A DNA stretch of 64,000 nucleotides, from positions 220,925,498-220,989,497 of the forward strand of contig CM060978.1 in NCBI GenBank assembly GCA_030765065.1, written 5' to 3'. Positions 45,781 through 62,410 of this stretch are shown in pieces. The notes beneath the pieces are model-generated. The model saw only the letters and a program-made list of their open reading frames with translations, was not told the DNA's origin and did no database searches. Numbering within the stretch: position 1 is the first letter of the stretch; each line of letters starts with the position of its first letter. A program made the translations under genes and the position numbers. The stretch is from Deroplatys truncata (lineage: Eukaryota; Arthropoda; Insecta; Mantodea; Mantidae).

Positions 45781-46555
45781 CTAGAAGAAAGAGTAGCAAC
45801 TTACCACATCTTATTTGTTACAATGCTACGGTCTTTCCTACTCTTACTACATTACGCTATATTTTAGAGCGTGTTGAACCACGGACTTGCTTCCTCTTTA
45901 TTATCCTCCAACCTTGGGCAAGGTAAAGAGAAGTGCCGCACTGCCACGTTTATAATACAACCTCTGGTACCTTTATTGCATCACGTAGTAGCATAGGAGA
46001 CCTAATCCCGCGGATCGTTTCACATACAGATGAAAACGTAGAAAATTAAATGATACTCTTTATGTTGTAATTTAGGTGGATAACTCCAGTTAAAAAATGT
46101 GTGACTTAAATCGGGAAGTTATTTGTATGCAGAGTATAATTGCAATCAAAATTAATGTATTATTTGTTCAAAATTTCAATAAATAGCTATGTAAAAATTA
46201 ATTGAATAGCCTAGATATTTATGTTGATATTAATAATCCAAAAATAATATCACTAAATACCCGTGGAGAAAATGCTCTTGCTTAACCAAAAAATAATTAT
46301 ATTAAAGAACATCACTGAACCTGCACATTTTAAAAGAGGTACAAGGGAAAGTAATCACAGTTAATATTAACATGTAGGAAGCTATAAAATATGGAGGAAT
46401 AATTTAGTGTGTAAATCACAGACAAGCAGATAAAGAAATCGCTTCAATCCGTACCAACTTAAAACCTACGTTAAAATTCCTAATTTAAGCTCCATTATAA
46501 TGCTGCACTGTAATTACATACACATAAATATACGTGAAGGTGGACACTCCGTTAC

Positions 46556-47186
46556 AATAGTCACATGACTTTCCCTACTCATACTTCAATACTATTCTTA
46601 CAGAACACAATTCATGCTAATCGAGATAAAGATTCGCAGAAACAATTTATTACATATTTTCTTGTAGGTACAAGGGGAGTAAGGGAATACAATCGGCCTA
46701 AGCTACAGTCAAATACGAAAAATATTTTGAGAGCTGGCCGTTGTGTGATTGGTTTGAAATTCCTTTCTCCTAGCATGACCATGAAAAAAGATGAATAATA
46801 TTTCTCCATTTGAGAAGAGCATAATTATTAAAAAAAATTTAGCCAATAAAAAGGAATATCTCGAAAATGATTAACTCCACAAGAAATGCATTTTCATAAA
46901 CTGAGATATACACTTCTTGTGTAGTGAGATTTTTCCTCATCAATTCAGCAATTGTGCATAATCATTCAGAATATAGAGGACTTCAGAGGCTGTGCCCAGA
47001 AAATTACCTTAATGAAAATCGTTAGAGCCATTTTTTAAAACATTAAAAAGATAAAAAAAACTACAATGTAAAGAGTACATCGGGATAGGGAGATTTTTCG
47101 AGAATCTTCGTGTTTAATCCTTGAAAGATCCTGAACATAAATACCAAGTTTGTATAAAGTCACTTTTCGTTTTTGAGCTATGCTGT
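46556..47186 (-). repeat. R1 dispersed repeat flank, left of giant array
   Basis: Reverse R1 sequence: AGTCACATGACTTTCCCTAC at the outer end, TTGTAGGTACAAGGGGAGTA, ATCTCGAAAATGATTAAC, AAATCGTTAGAGCCATTTTT and AATACCAAGTTTG. Then TTTTCGTTTTTGAGCTATGC leads into TGTTCACACACTC, the point where other copies enter their CA/TG island. This is one half of the R1 copy split by the array. Confidence 0.85.
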
Positions 47187-47928
47187 TCACACACTCACTC
47201 TCTCACAAACTCTCTCTCACAAACACACTCTCTCACTCACACACAAACTCTCTCACACACACTCTCTCTCATACACACTCTCTTACTCACACACACACTC
47301 TCTCACTCACACACACTCTCTCTCATACACACACTCTCTCAAAAACATACACATACTCCCACTCACACACATACTCTCACTCAACATACTCTCTCTCACT
47401 CACACATATTCTCTCACACTCACACATACTCTCTCCACACACACATTCGCTCTCACTCAACATACTCTCTCTCAATCACACACATACTGTCTCTCACTCA
47501 CACACATGCTCTCTCTTACAGACAATCTCTTACTCACACACACTCTCTCTCAATGACACTTACTCTCTCACTCACACACATACTCTCTCTCACTCACCCA
47601 CATACTCTCTCACACACACTCTCTCTCAATGACACATACTCTCTCACTCACACACATACTCTCTCTCACTCACACTCTCTCTCACACAAAATCTCTCACT
47701 CACACACATACACTCTCTCACTCACACACACGCTCTCTCTCACACACAAGCTCTCTCATACACACATTCTCTCTCACTAACACACATACTCTCTCTCACT
47801 CACACACTCTCTCTCAATGACACATACTCTCTCACTCAAACACATACTCTCTTTCACACACTCTCACTCACACGCACACTCTCTCTCACTCTCACACACA
47901 CTCTCCCTCACTCACACACACTCTCACA

Positions 47929-50900
47929 CACTACACACATACTCTCTCTCACCACTATCTCTCACTCACACACATACTCTCTCTCACTCACACACATACA
48001 CTCTCACTCACACACATACTCTCTCTCACACACACGTACTCTCTCTCACACACAATCTCACTCACGCACACACTCTCTCTCACACACAATCTCACTCGGA
48101 CACACACACTCTCTCTCACTCACACACATACTATCTCTCACTCACTCAAAAACTCTTTCACACACACTCTCTCTCACTCACACACACTCTCTCTCACTCA
48201 CACTCTCTCTCACTCACACACATACTCTCTCTCACACACACTCTCTCCTACTCACACACATTCTCTCTTTCCCTCACACACATACTCTCTCTCACTCACA
48301 CACACGCTCTCACTCACACACAATCTCTTACTCACACACACTCTCTCTCACTCACACACTCTCTCTCAATGACACATACTCTCTCACTCACACACATACC
48401 GCTCTCACACACTCACTCACTCACATACTCTCTCACACACACTCTCTCTCAATGACACATACTTTCTCACTCATACACATACTCTCTCTCACACACACTC
48501 TATCTCACACACAATCTCTCACTCACACACATACTCTCTCTCACTCACACACACGCTCTCTCTCTCAAAAACAATCTCTTACACACACACACTCTCTCAT
48601 ACACACACTCTCTCACTCACACACATACTCGCTCTCACTCACACACACTCTCTCTCACTCACACACATGCTCTCTCACTCACACACATACTCTCTCTCAC
48701 ACACACGTACTCTCTCTCACACACACTCTCACTCACGCAAACACTCTCTCACACACAATCTCACTCACGCACACACTCTCTCTCACTCACACACATACTC
48801 TCTCACTCACTCACATACTCTTTCACACACACTCTCTCTCACTCACACACACTCTCTCTCTCTCACACACACTCTCTCCTACTCACACACATTCTCTCTC
48901 TCCCTCACACACATACTCTCTCTCACTCACACACACGCGCTCACTCTACACAATCTCTTACTCACACACACTCTCTCTCACTCACACACTCTCTCTCAAT
49001 GACACATACTCTCTCACTCACACACATACTCGCTCTCACACACTCACTCACTCACATACTCTCTCACACACACTCTCTCTCAATGACACATACTTTCTCA
49101 CTCACACACATACTCTGTATCACACACACTCTATCTCACACACAATCTCTCACTCACACACATAATCTCTCTCACTCACACACACGCTCTCTCTCTCAAA
49201 AACAATCTCTTACTCACACACACTCTCTTTCTCATACACACACTCTCTCACTCAAACACATACTCGCTCTCACTCACACACATACTCGCTCTCACTCACA
49301 CACACTCTCTCTCACTCACACACATACTCTCTCACTCACACACATACTCTCTCTCACACACACCTACTCTCTCTCACACACACTCTCACTCACGCACATA
49401 CTCTCCCTCACACACAATCTCAGTCACGCACACACTCTCTCTCACTCACACACATACTCTCTCACTCACTCAAATACTCTTTCACACACACTCTCTCTCA
49501 CTCACACACACTCTCTCTCACTCACACTCTTTCTCACTCACACACATACTCTCTCTCACACACACTCTCTCCTACTCACACACATTCTCTCTCTCCCTCA
49601 CAAACATACTCTCTCTCACTCACACACACGCTCTCACTCACACACAATCTCTTACTCACACACACTCTCTCTCACTCACACACTCTCTCGCAATGACACA
49701 TACTCTCTCACTCACACACATACCGCTCTCACACACTCATTCACTCACATACTCTCTCACACACAATCTCTCTCAATGACACATACTTTCTCACTCACAC
49801 ACATACTCTCTCTCACACACACTCTATCTCACACACAATCTCTCTCTCACACACATACTCTCTCTCACTCACACACACGCTCTCTCTCTCTCAAAAACAA
49901 TCTCTTACACACACACACTCTCTCTCATACACACACTCTCTCACTCACACACATACTCGCTCTCACTCACACACACTCTCTCTCACTCACACACATACTC
50001 TCTCACTCACACACATACTCTCTCTCACACACACGTACTCTCTCTCACACACACTCTCACTCACGCAAACACCCTCTCTCACACACAATCTCACTCACGC
50101 ACACACTCTCGCTCACTCACACACATACTCTCTCACTCACTCACATACTCTTTCACACACACTCTCTCTCACTCACACACACTCTCTCTCTCTCGCACAC
50201 ACTCTCTCGTACTCACACACATTCTCTCTCTCCCTCACACACATAGTCTCTCTCACTCACACACACGCGCTCACTCACACACAATCTCTTACTCACACAC
50301 ACTCTCTCTCACTCACACACTCTCTCTCAATGACACATACTCTCTCACTCACACACATACTCGCTCTCACACACTCACTCACTCACATACTCTCTCACAC
50401 ACACTCTCTCTCAATGACACATACTTTCTCACTCACACACATACTCTCTATCACACACACTCTATCTCACACACAATCTCTCACTCACACACATAATCTC
50501 TCTCACTCACACACACGTTCTCTCTCTCAAAAACAATCTCTTACTCACACACTCTCTCTCATACACACACTCTCTCACTCACACACATACTCGCTCTCAG
50601 TCACACACACACTCGCTCTCACTCACACACACTCTCTCTCACTCACACACATAGTCTCTCACTCACACACATACTCTCTCACACACACACCTACTCTCTC
50701 TCACACACACTCTCACTCACGCACACACTCTCTCTCACTCACACACATACTCTCTCACTCACTCACATACTCTTTCACACACACTCTCTCTCACTCACAC
50801 ACACTCTCTCTCACTCACACTCTCTCTCACTCACACACATACCCTCCTTCACACACACTCTCTCCTACTCACACACATTCTCTCTCTCCCTCACACGCAT

Positions 50901-52278
50901 ACTCTCTCTCACTCACACACACGCTCTCACTCACACGCAATCTCTTACTCACACACACTCTCTCTCACTCACACACTCTCTCTCAATGACACATACTCTC
51001 TCACTCACACATACTCGCTCTCACACACTCACTCACTCACATACTCTCTCACACACACTCTCTCTCAATGACACATACTTTCTCACTCACACACATACTC
51101 TCTCTCAGACACACGCTATCTCACACACAATCTCTCACTCACACACATACTCTCTCTCACTCACACACACACGCTCTCTCTCTCAAAAACAATCTCTTAC
51201 TCACACACACTCTCTCTCATACACACACTCTCTCACTCACACACACACTCTCTCACTCACACACATACACGCTCTCACTCACACACACTCTCTCTCACTC
51301 ACACACATACTCTCTCACTCACACACATACTCTATCTAACACACACGTACTCTCTCTCACACACACTCTCACTCACGCACACAATCTCACTCACGCACAC
51401 ACTCTCTCTCACTCACACACACACTCTCTCTCACTCACACTCTCTCCTACTCATACACATACTCTCTCTCACACACACTCTCTCCTACTCACACACATTC
51501 TCTCTCTCCCTCACACACATACTCTCTCTAACTCACACACACGCTCTCACTCACACACAATCTCTTACTCACACACACTCTCTCTCACTCACACATACTC
51601 TCTCACTCACGCACAAACTCGCTCTCACACACTCACTCACTCACATACTCTCTCTCACACACTCTCTCTCAATGACACATACTTTCTCACTCACACACAT
51701 ACTCTCTCTCACACATACTCTATCTCACACACAATCTCTCACTCACACACATACTCTCTCTCACTCACACACACGCTCTCTCTCTCAAAAACAATCCCTT
51801 AATCACACACACTCTCTCTCATACACACACTCTCTCACTAACACACATACTCTCTCTCACTCACACACTCTCTCTCAATGACACATACTCTCTCACTCAC
51901 ACACATACTCTCTTTCACAAACACTCTCACTCACGCACACACTCTCTCTCACTCACACACATACTCTCTCTCACTCACACATACTCTCTCACTCACACAC
52001 ATAATCTCTCTCACACACACCCTCTCTCACTCACACATACTCTCTCCACACACACACACACTCGCTCTCACTCAACATACTCTCTCTCAATCACACACAT
52101 ACTCTCTCTCACTCACACACATGCTCTGTCTCACAACAATCTCTTACTCACACACACTCTCTCTCAATGACACATACTCTCTCACTCACACACATACTCT
52201 CTTTCACACACTCTCACACACGCACACAATCTCTCTCACTCTCACACACACTCTCCCTCACTCACACACACTCTCACA
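47929..52278. repeat. Array higher-order unit 1 (4,350 bp)
   Basis: Defined from one CACTACACACAT landmark (47929) to the next (52279). Each landmark is followed by ACTCTCTCTCACCACT. Confidence 0.75.
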
Positions 52279-55200
52279 CACTACACACATACTCTCTCTC
52301 ACCACTCTCTCTCACTCACACACATACTCTCTCTCACTCACACACATACACTCTCACTCACACACATACTCTCTCTCACACACACGTACTCTCTCTCACA
52401 CACAATCTCACTCACGCACACACTCTCTCTCACACACAATCTCACTCGGACACACACACTCTCTCTCACTCACACACCTACTATTTCTCACTCACTCAAA
52501 TACTCTTTCACACACACTCTCTCTCACTCACACACACTCTCTCTCACTCACACTCTCTCTCACTCACACACATACTCTCTCTCACACACACTCTCTCCTA
52601 CTCACACACATTCTCTCTTTCCCTCACACACATACTCTCTCTCACTCACACACACACGCTCTCACTCACACACAATCTCTTACTCACACACACTCTCTCT
52701 CACTCACACACTCTCTCTCAATGACACATACTCTCTCACTCACACACATACCGCTCTCACACACTCACTCACTCACATACTCTCTCACACACACTCTCTC
52801 TCAATGACACATACTTTCTCACTCATACACATACTCTCTCTCACACACACTCTATCTCACACACAATCTCTCACTCACACACATACTCTCTCTCACTCAC
52901 ACACACGCTCTCTCTCTCAAAAACAATCTCTTACACACACACACTCTCTCATAAACACACTCTCTCACTCACACACATACTCGCTCTCACTCACACACAC
53001 TCTCTCTCACTCACACACATACTCTCTCACTCACACACATACTCTCTCTCACACACACGTACTCTCTCTCACACACACTTTCACTCACGCAAACACTCTC
53101 TCACACACAATCTCACTCACGCACACACTCTCTCTCACTCACACACATACTCTCTCACTCACTCACATACTCTTTCACACACACTCTCTCTCACTCACAC
53201 ACACTCTCTCTCTCTCACACACACTCTCTCCTACTCACACACATTCTCTCTCTCCCTCACACACATATTCTCTCTCACTCACACACACGCGCTCACTCAC
53301 ACACAATCTCTTACTCACACACACTCTCTCTCACTCACACACTCTCTCTCAATGACACATACTCTCTCACTCACACACATACTCGCTCTCACACACTCAC
53401 TCACTCACATGCTCTCTCACACACACTCTCTCTCAATGACACATACTTTCTCACTCACACACATACTCTGTATCACACACACTCTATCTCACACACAATC
53501 TCTCACTCACACACATAATCTCTCTCACTCACACACACGCTCTCTCTCTCAAAAACAATCTCTTACTCACACACACTCTCTTTCTCATACACACACTCTC
53601 TCACTCAAACACATACTCGCTCTCACTCACACACATACTCGCTCTCACTCACACACACTCTCTCTCACTCACACACATACTCTCTCACTCACACACATAC
53701 TCTCTCTCACACACACCTACTCTCTCTCACACACACTCTCACTCACGCACATACTCTCCCTCACACACAATCTCAGTCACGCACACACTCTCTCTCACTC
53801 ACACACATACTCTCTCACTCACTCAAATACTCTTTCACACACACTCTCTCTCACTCACACACACTCTCTCTCACTCACACTCTTTCTCACTCACACACAT
53901 ACTCTCTCTCACACACACTCTCTCCTACTCACACACATTCTCTCTCTCCCTCACACACATACTCTCTCTCACTCACACACACGCTCTCACTCACACACAA
54001 TCTCTTACTCACACACACTCTCTCTCACTCACACACTCTCTCTCAATGACACATACTCTCTCACTCACACACATACCGCTCTCACACACTCATTCACTCA
54101 CATACTCTCTCACACACAATCTCTCTCAATGACACATACTTTCTCACTCACACACATACTCTCTCTCACACACACTCTATGTCACACACAATCTCTCACT
54201 CACCCACATACTCTCTCTCACTCACACACACGCTCTCTCTCTCAAAAACAATCTCTTACACACACACTCTCTCTCATACACACACTCTCTCACTCACACA
54301 CATACTCGCTCTCACTCACACACACTCTCTCTCACTCACACACATACTCTCTCACTCACACACATACTCTCTCTCACACACACGTACTCTCTCTCACACA
54401 CTCTCACTCACGCAAACACTCTCTCTCACACACAATCTCTCACTCACACACATACTCTCTCTCACTCACACACACGCTCTCTCTCTCTCAAAAACAATCT
54501 CTTACACACACACTCTCTCTCATACACACACTCTCTCACTCACACACATACTCGCTCTCACTCACACACACTCTCTCTCACTCACACACATACTCTCTCA
54601 CTCACACACATACTCTCTCTCACACACACGTACTCTCTCTCACACACACTCTCACTCACGCAAACACTCTCTCTCACACACAATCTCACTCACGCACACA
54701 CTCTCGCTCACTCACACACATACTCTATCACTCACTCACATACTCTTTCACACACACTCTCTCTCACTCACACACACTCTCTCTCTCTCGCACACACTCT
54801 CTCCTACTCACACACATTCTCTCTCTCCCTCACACACATAGTCTCTCTCACTCACACACACGCGCTCACTCACACACAATCTCTTACTCACACACACTCT
54901 CTCTCACTCACACACTCTCTCTCAATGACACATACTCTCTCACTCACACACATACTCGCTCTCACACACTCACTCACGCACATACTCTCTCACACACACT
55001 CTCTCTCAATGACACATACTTTCTCACTCACACACATACTCTCTATCACACACACTCTATCTCACACACAATCTCTCACTCAGACACATAATCTCTCTCA
55101 CTCACACACACGTTCTCTCTCTCAAAAACAATCTCTTACTCACACACTCTCTCTCATACACACACTCTCTCACTCACACACATACTCGCTCTCAGTCACA

Positions 55201-57195
55201 CACACACTCGCTCTCACTCACACACACTCACTCTCACTCACACACATACTCTCTCACTCACACACATACTCTCTCACACACACACCTACTCTCTCTCACA
55301 CACACTCTCACTCACGCACATACTCTATCTCACACACAATCTCAGTCACGCACACACTCTCTCTCACTCACACACATACTCTCTCACTCACTCACATACT
55401 CTTTCACACGCACTCTCTCTCACTCACACACACTCTCTCTCACTCCCACACATACTCTCTCTCACACACACTCTCTCCTACTCACACACATTCTCTCTCT
55501 CCCTCACACGCATACTCTCTCTCACTCACACACACGCTCTCACTCACACGCAATCTCTTACTCACACACACTCTCTCTCACTCACACACTCTCTCTCAAT
55601 GACACATACTCTCTCTCACACACATACTCGCTCTCACACACTCACTCACTCACATACTCTCTCACACACACTCTCTCTCAATGACACATACTTTCTCACT
55701 CACACACATACTCTCTCAGACACACGCTATCTCACACACAATCTCTCACTCACACACATACTCTCTCTCACTCACACACACACGCTCTCTCTCTCAAAAA
55801 CAATCTCTTACTCACACACACTCTCTCTCATACACACACTCTCTCACTCACACACACACTCTCTCACTCACACACATACTCGCTCTCACTCACACACTAT
55901 CTCTCTCACTCACACACATACTCTCTCACTCACACACATACTCTCTCTCACACACACGTACTCTCTCTCACACACACTCTCACTCACGCACACAATCTCA
56001 CTCACGCACACACTCTCTCTCACTCACACTAACACTCTCTCTCACTCACACTCTCTCCTACTCATACACATACTCTCTCTCACACACACTCTCTCCTACT
56101 CACACACATTCTCTCTCTCCCTCACACACATACTCTCTCTCACTCACACACACGCTCTCACTCACACACAATCTCTCACTCACATATACTCTCTCAGTCA
56201 CGCACATACTCGCTCTCACACACTCACTCACTCACATACTCTCTCTCACACACTCTCTCTCAATGACACATACTTTCTCACTCACACACATACTCTCTCT
56301 CACACACACTCTATCTCACACACAATCTCTCACTCACACACATACTCTCTCTCACTCACACACACGCTCTCTCTCTCTCAAAAACAATCTCTTAATCACA
56401 CACACTCTCTCTCATACACACACTCTCTCACTAACACACATACTCTCTCTCACTCACACACTCTCTCTCAATGACACATACTCTCTCACTCACACACATA
56501 CTCTCTTTCACAAACACTCTCACTCACGCACACACTCTCTCTCACTCAAACACATACTCTCTCTCACTCACACACATACTCTCTCTCACTCACACATACT
56601 CTCTCACTCACACACATAATCTCTCTCACACACACCCTCTCTCACTCACACATACTCTCTCCACACACACACACACTCTCGCTCTCACACAACATACTCT
56701 CTCTCAATCACACACATACTCTCTCTCACTCACACACATGCTCTGTCTCACAACAATCTCTTACTCACACACACTCTCTCTCAATGACACATACTCTCTC
56801 ACTCACACACATACTCTCTCTCACTCACCCACATACTCTCTCACACACACTCTCTCTCAATGACACATACTCTCTCACTCACACACATACTCTCTCTCAC
56901 TCACACTCTCTCACACACAAAATCTCTCACTCACACACCATCTCTCTCTCACTCACACACACGCTCTCTCTCACACACAATCTCTTAATCACACACAAGC
57001 TCTCTCATACACACATTCTCTCTCATTAACACACATACTCTCTCTCAATTACACATACTCTCTCACTCAAACACATACTCTCTTTCACACACTCTCACTC
57101 ACGCACACACTCTCTCTCACTCACACACATACTCTCTCTCACTCACTCACATACTCTCTCACACACACTCTCTTTCACTCACACACACTCTCTCA
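52279..57195. repeat. Array higher-order unit 2 (4,917 bp)
   Basis: From the landmark at 52279 to CACTACACAATACTC at 57196. The paired AATGACACATAC sub-landmarks at 52804 and 53352 repeat the 48452/48999 pair with almost the same spacing (548 versus 547). Confidence 0.75.
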
Positions 57196-60100
57196 CACTA
57201 CACAATACTCTCTCTCACCACTCCCTCTCACTCACACACATACTCTCTCTCACTCACACACACTCTCTCTCGCTCTCACACTTACTCTCTCACTCACACA
57301 CATACTCTCTCTCACACACACGTACTCTCTCTCACACACACTCTCTCTCACTCACACACATACTATCTTTCACTCACTCAAATACTCTTTCACACACACT
57401 CTCTCTCACTCACACACACTCTCTCTCACTCACACTCTCTCTCACTCACACACATACTCTCTCTCACACACACTCTCTCCTACTCACACACATTCTCTCT
57501 TTCCCTCACACACATACTCTCTCTCACTCACACACACGCTCTCACTCACACACAATCTCTTACTCACACACACTCTCTCTCACTCACACACTCTCTCTCA
57601 ATGACACATACTCTCTCACTCACACACATACCGCTCTCACACACTCACTCACTCACATACTCTCTCACACACACTCTCTCTCAATGACACATACTTTCTC
57701 ACTCATACACATACTCTCTCTCACACACACTCTATCTCACACACAATCTCTCACTCACACACATACTCTCTCTCACTCACACACACGCTCTCTCTCTCAA
57801 AAACAATCTCTTACACACACACACTCTCTCATACACACACTCTCTCACTCACACACATACTCGCTCTCACTCACACACACTCTCTCTCACTCACACACAT
57901 ACTCTCTCACTCACACACATACTCTCTCTCACACACACGTACTCTCTCTCACACACACTCTCACTCACGCAAACACTCTCTCACACACAATCTCACTCAC
58001 GCACACACTCTCTCTCACTCACACACATACTCTCTCACTCACTCACATACTCTTTCACACACACTCTCTCTCACTCACACACACTCTCTCTCTCTCACAC
58101 ACACTCTCTCCTACTCACACACATTCTCTCTCTCCCTCACACACATACTCTCTCTCACTCACACACACGCGCTCACTCACACACAATCTCTTACTCACAC
58201 ACACTCTCTCTCACTCACACACTCTCTCTCAATGACACATACTCTCTCACTCACACACATACTCGCTCTCACACACTCACTCACTCACATACTCTCTCAC
58301 ACACACTCTCTCTCAATGACACATACTTTCACACTCACACACATACTCTGTATCACACACACTCTATCTCACACACAATCTCTCACTCACACACATAATC
58401 TCTCTCACTCACACACACGCTCTCTCTCTCAAAAACAATCTCTTACTCACACACACTCTCTTTCTCATGCACACACTCTCTCACTCAAACACATACTCGC
58501 TCTCACTCACACACATACTCGCTCTCACTCACACACACTCTCTCTCACTCACACACATACTCTCTCACTCACACACATACTCTCTCTCACACACACCTAC
58601 TCTCTCTCACACACACTCTCACTCACGCACATACTCTCCCTCACACACAATCTCAGTCACGCACACACTCTCTCTCACTCACACACATACTCTCTCACTC
58701 ACTCAAATACTCTTTCACACACACTCTCTCTCACTCACACACACTCTCTCTCACTCACACTCTTTCTCACTCACACACATACTCTCTCTCACACACACTC
58801 TCTCCTACTCACACACATTCTCTCTCTCCCTCACACACATACTCTCTCTCACTCACACACACGCTCTCACTCACACACAATCTCTTACTCACACACACTC
58901 TCTCTCACTCACACACTCTCTCTCAATGACACATACTCTCTCACTCACACACATACCGCTCTCACACACTCATTCACTCACATACTCTCTCACACACAAT
59001 CTCTCTCAATGACACATACTTTCTCACTCACACACATACTCTCTCTCACACACACTCTATCTCACACACAATATCTCACTCACCCACATACTCTCTCTCA
59101 CTCACACACACGCTCTCTCTCTCTCAAAAACAATCTCTTACACACACACACTCTCTCTCATACACACACTCTCTCACTCACACACATACTCGCTCTCACT
59201 CACACACACTCTCTCTCACTCACACACATACTCTCTCACTCACACACATACTCTCTCTCACATACACGTACTCTCTCTCACACACACTCTCACTCACGCA
59301 AACACTCTCTCTCATACACAATCTCTCACTCACACACATACTCTCTCTCACTCACACACACGCTCTCTGTCTCTCAAAAACAATCTCTTACACACACACA
59401 CTCTCTCTCATACACACACTCTCTCACTCACATAACATACTCGCTCTCACTCACACACACTCTCTCTCACTCACACACATACTCTCTCACTCACACACAT
59501 ACTCTCTCTCACACACACGTACTCTCTCTCACACACACTCTCACTCACGCAAACACTCTCTCTCACACACAATCTCACTCACGCACACACTCTCGCTCAC
59601 TCACACACATACTCTCTCACTCACTCACATACTCTTTCACACACACTCTCTCTCACTCACACACACTCTCTCTCTCTCGCACACACTCTCTCCTACTCAC
59701 ACACATTCTCTCTCTCCCTCACACACATAGTCTCTCTCACTCACACACACGCGCTCACTCACACACAATCTCTTACTCACACACACTCTCTCTCACTCAC
59801 ACACTCTCTCTCAATGACACATACTCTCTCACTCACACACATACTCGCTCTCACACACTCACTCACTCACATACTCTCTCACACACACTCTCTCTCAATG
59901 ACACATACTTTCTCACTCACACACATACTCTCTCTCACACACACGTACTCTCTCTCACACACACTCTCACTCACGCAAACACTCTCTCTCACACACAATC
60001 TCACTCACGCACACACTCTCGCTCACTCACACACATACTCTCTCACTCACTCACATACTCTTTCACACACAATCTCTTACTCACACACACTCTCTCTCAC

Positions 60101-62410
60101 TCACACACTCTCTCTCAATGACACATACTCTCTCACTCACACACATACTCGCTCTCACACACTCACTCACTCACATACTCTCTCACACACACCCTCTCTC
60201 AATGACACATACTTTCTCACTCACACACATACTCTCTATCACACACACTCTATCTCACACACAATCTCTCACTCACACACATAATCTCTCTCACTCACAC
60301 ACACGTTCTCTCTCTCAAAAACAATCTCTTACTCACACACTCTCTCTCATACACACACTCTCCTACTCACACACATACTCGCTCTCAGTCACACACACAC
60401 TCGCTCTCACTCACACACACTCTCTCTCACTCACACACATACTCTCTCACTCACACACATACTCTCTCACACACACACCTACTCTCTCTCACACACACTC
60501 TCACTCACGCACATACTCTATCTCACACACAATCTCAGTCACGCACACACTCTCTCTCACTCACACACATACTCTCTCACTCACTCACATACTCTTTCAC
60601 ACGCACTCTCTCTCACTCACACACACTCTCTCTCACTCCCACACATACTCTCTCTCACACACACTCTCTCCTACTCACACACATTCTCTCTCTCCCTCAC
60701 ACGCATACTCTCTCTCACTCACACACACGCTCTCACTCACACGCAATCTCTTACTCACACACACTCTCTCTCACTCACACACTCTCTCTCAATGACACAT
60801 ACTCTCTCACTCACACACATACTCGCTCTCACACACTCACTCTCTCACATACTCTCTCACACACACTCTCTCTCAATGACACATACTTTCTCACTCACAC
60901 ACATACTCTCTCAGACACACGCTATCTCACACACAATCTCTCACTCACACACATACTCTCTCTCACTCACACACACACGGTCTCTCTCTCAAAAACAATC
61001 TCTTACTCACACACACTCTCTCTCATACACACACTCTCTCACTCACACACACACTCTCTCACTCACACACATACTCGCTCTCACTCACACACACTCTCTC
61101 TCACTCACACACATACTCTCTCACTCACACACATACTCTCTCTCACACACACGTACTCTCTCTCACACACACTCTCACTCACGCACACAATCTCACTCAC
61201 GCACACACTCTCTCTCACTCACACACACACTCTCTCTCACTCACACTCTCTCCTACTCATACACATACTCTCTCTCACACACACTCTCTCCTACTCACAC
61301 ACATTCTCTCTCTCCCTCACACACATACTCTCTCTCACTCACACACACGCTCTCACTCACACACAATCTCTTACTCACACACACTCTCTCTCACTCACAC
61401 ATACTCTCTCAGTCACGCACATACTCGCTCTCACACACTCACTCACTCACATACTCTCTCTCACACACTCTCTCTCAATGACACATACTTTCTCACTCAC
61501 ACACATACTCTCTCTCACACACACTCTATCTCACACACAATATCTCACTCACACACATACTCTCTCTCACTCACACACACGCTCTCTCTCTCTCAAAAAC
61601 AATCTCTTAATCACACACACTCTCTCTCATACACACACTCTCTCACTAACACACATACTCTCTCTCACTCACACACTCTCTCTCAATGACACATACTCTC
61701 TCACTCACACACATACTCTCTTTCACAAACACTCTCACTCACGCACACACTCTCTCTCACTCAAACACATACTCTCTCTCACTCACACACATACTCTCTC
61801 TCACTCACACATACTCTCTCACTCACACACATAATCTCTCTCACACACACCCTCTCTCACTCACACATACTCTCTCCACACACACACACACTCTCGCTCT
61901 CACTCAACATACTCTCTCTCAATCACACGCATACTCTCTCTCACTCACACACATGCTCTGTCTCACAACAATCTCTTACTCACACACACTCTCTCTCAAT
62001 GACACATACTCTCTCTCTCACACACATAATCTCTCTCACTCACCCACATACTCTCTCACACACACTCTCTCTCAATGACACATACTCTCTCACTCACACA
62101 CATACTCTCTCTCACTCACACTCTCTCACACACAAAATCTCTCACTCACACACCATCTCTCTCTCACTCACACACACGCTCTCTCTCACACACAATCTCT
62201 TAATCACACACAAGCTCTCTCATACACACATTCTCTCTCATTAACACACATACTCTCTCTCAATTACACATACTCTCTCACTCAAACACATACTCTCTTT
62301 CACACACTCTCACTCACGCACACACTCTCTCTCACTCACACACATACTCTCTCTCACTCACTCACATACTCTCTCACACACACTCTCTTTCACTCACACA
62401 CACTCTCTCA
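57196..62410. repeat. Array higher-order unit 3 (5,215 bp)
   Basis: From the landmark at 57196 to that at 62411. The sub-landmark pair 57684/58232 again has spacing 548. Extra sub-units make it longer than unit 1. Confidence 0.75.

Noticed and set aside
47121-62244. Dozens of long plus-strand open frames (up to 629 codons) as histidine/serine-rich protein genes
   Set aside because: They exist because CACACTCTCT-type repeats contain no stop codons in the forward frames. The frames overlap each other and share no promoter or splice context.
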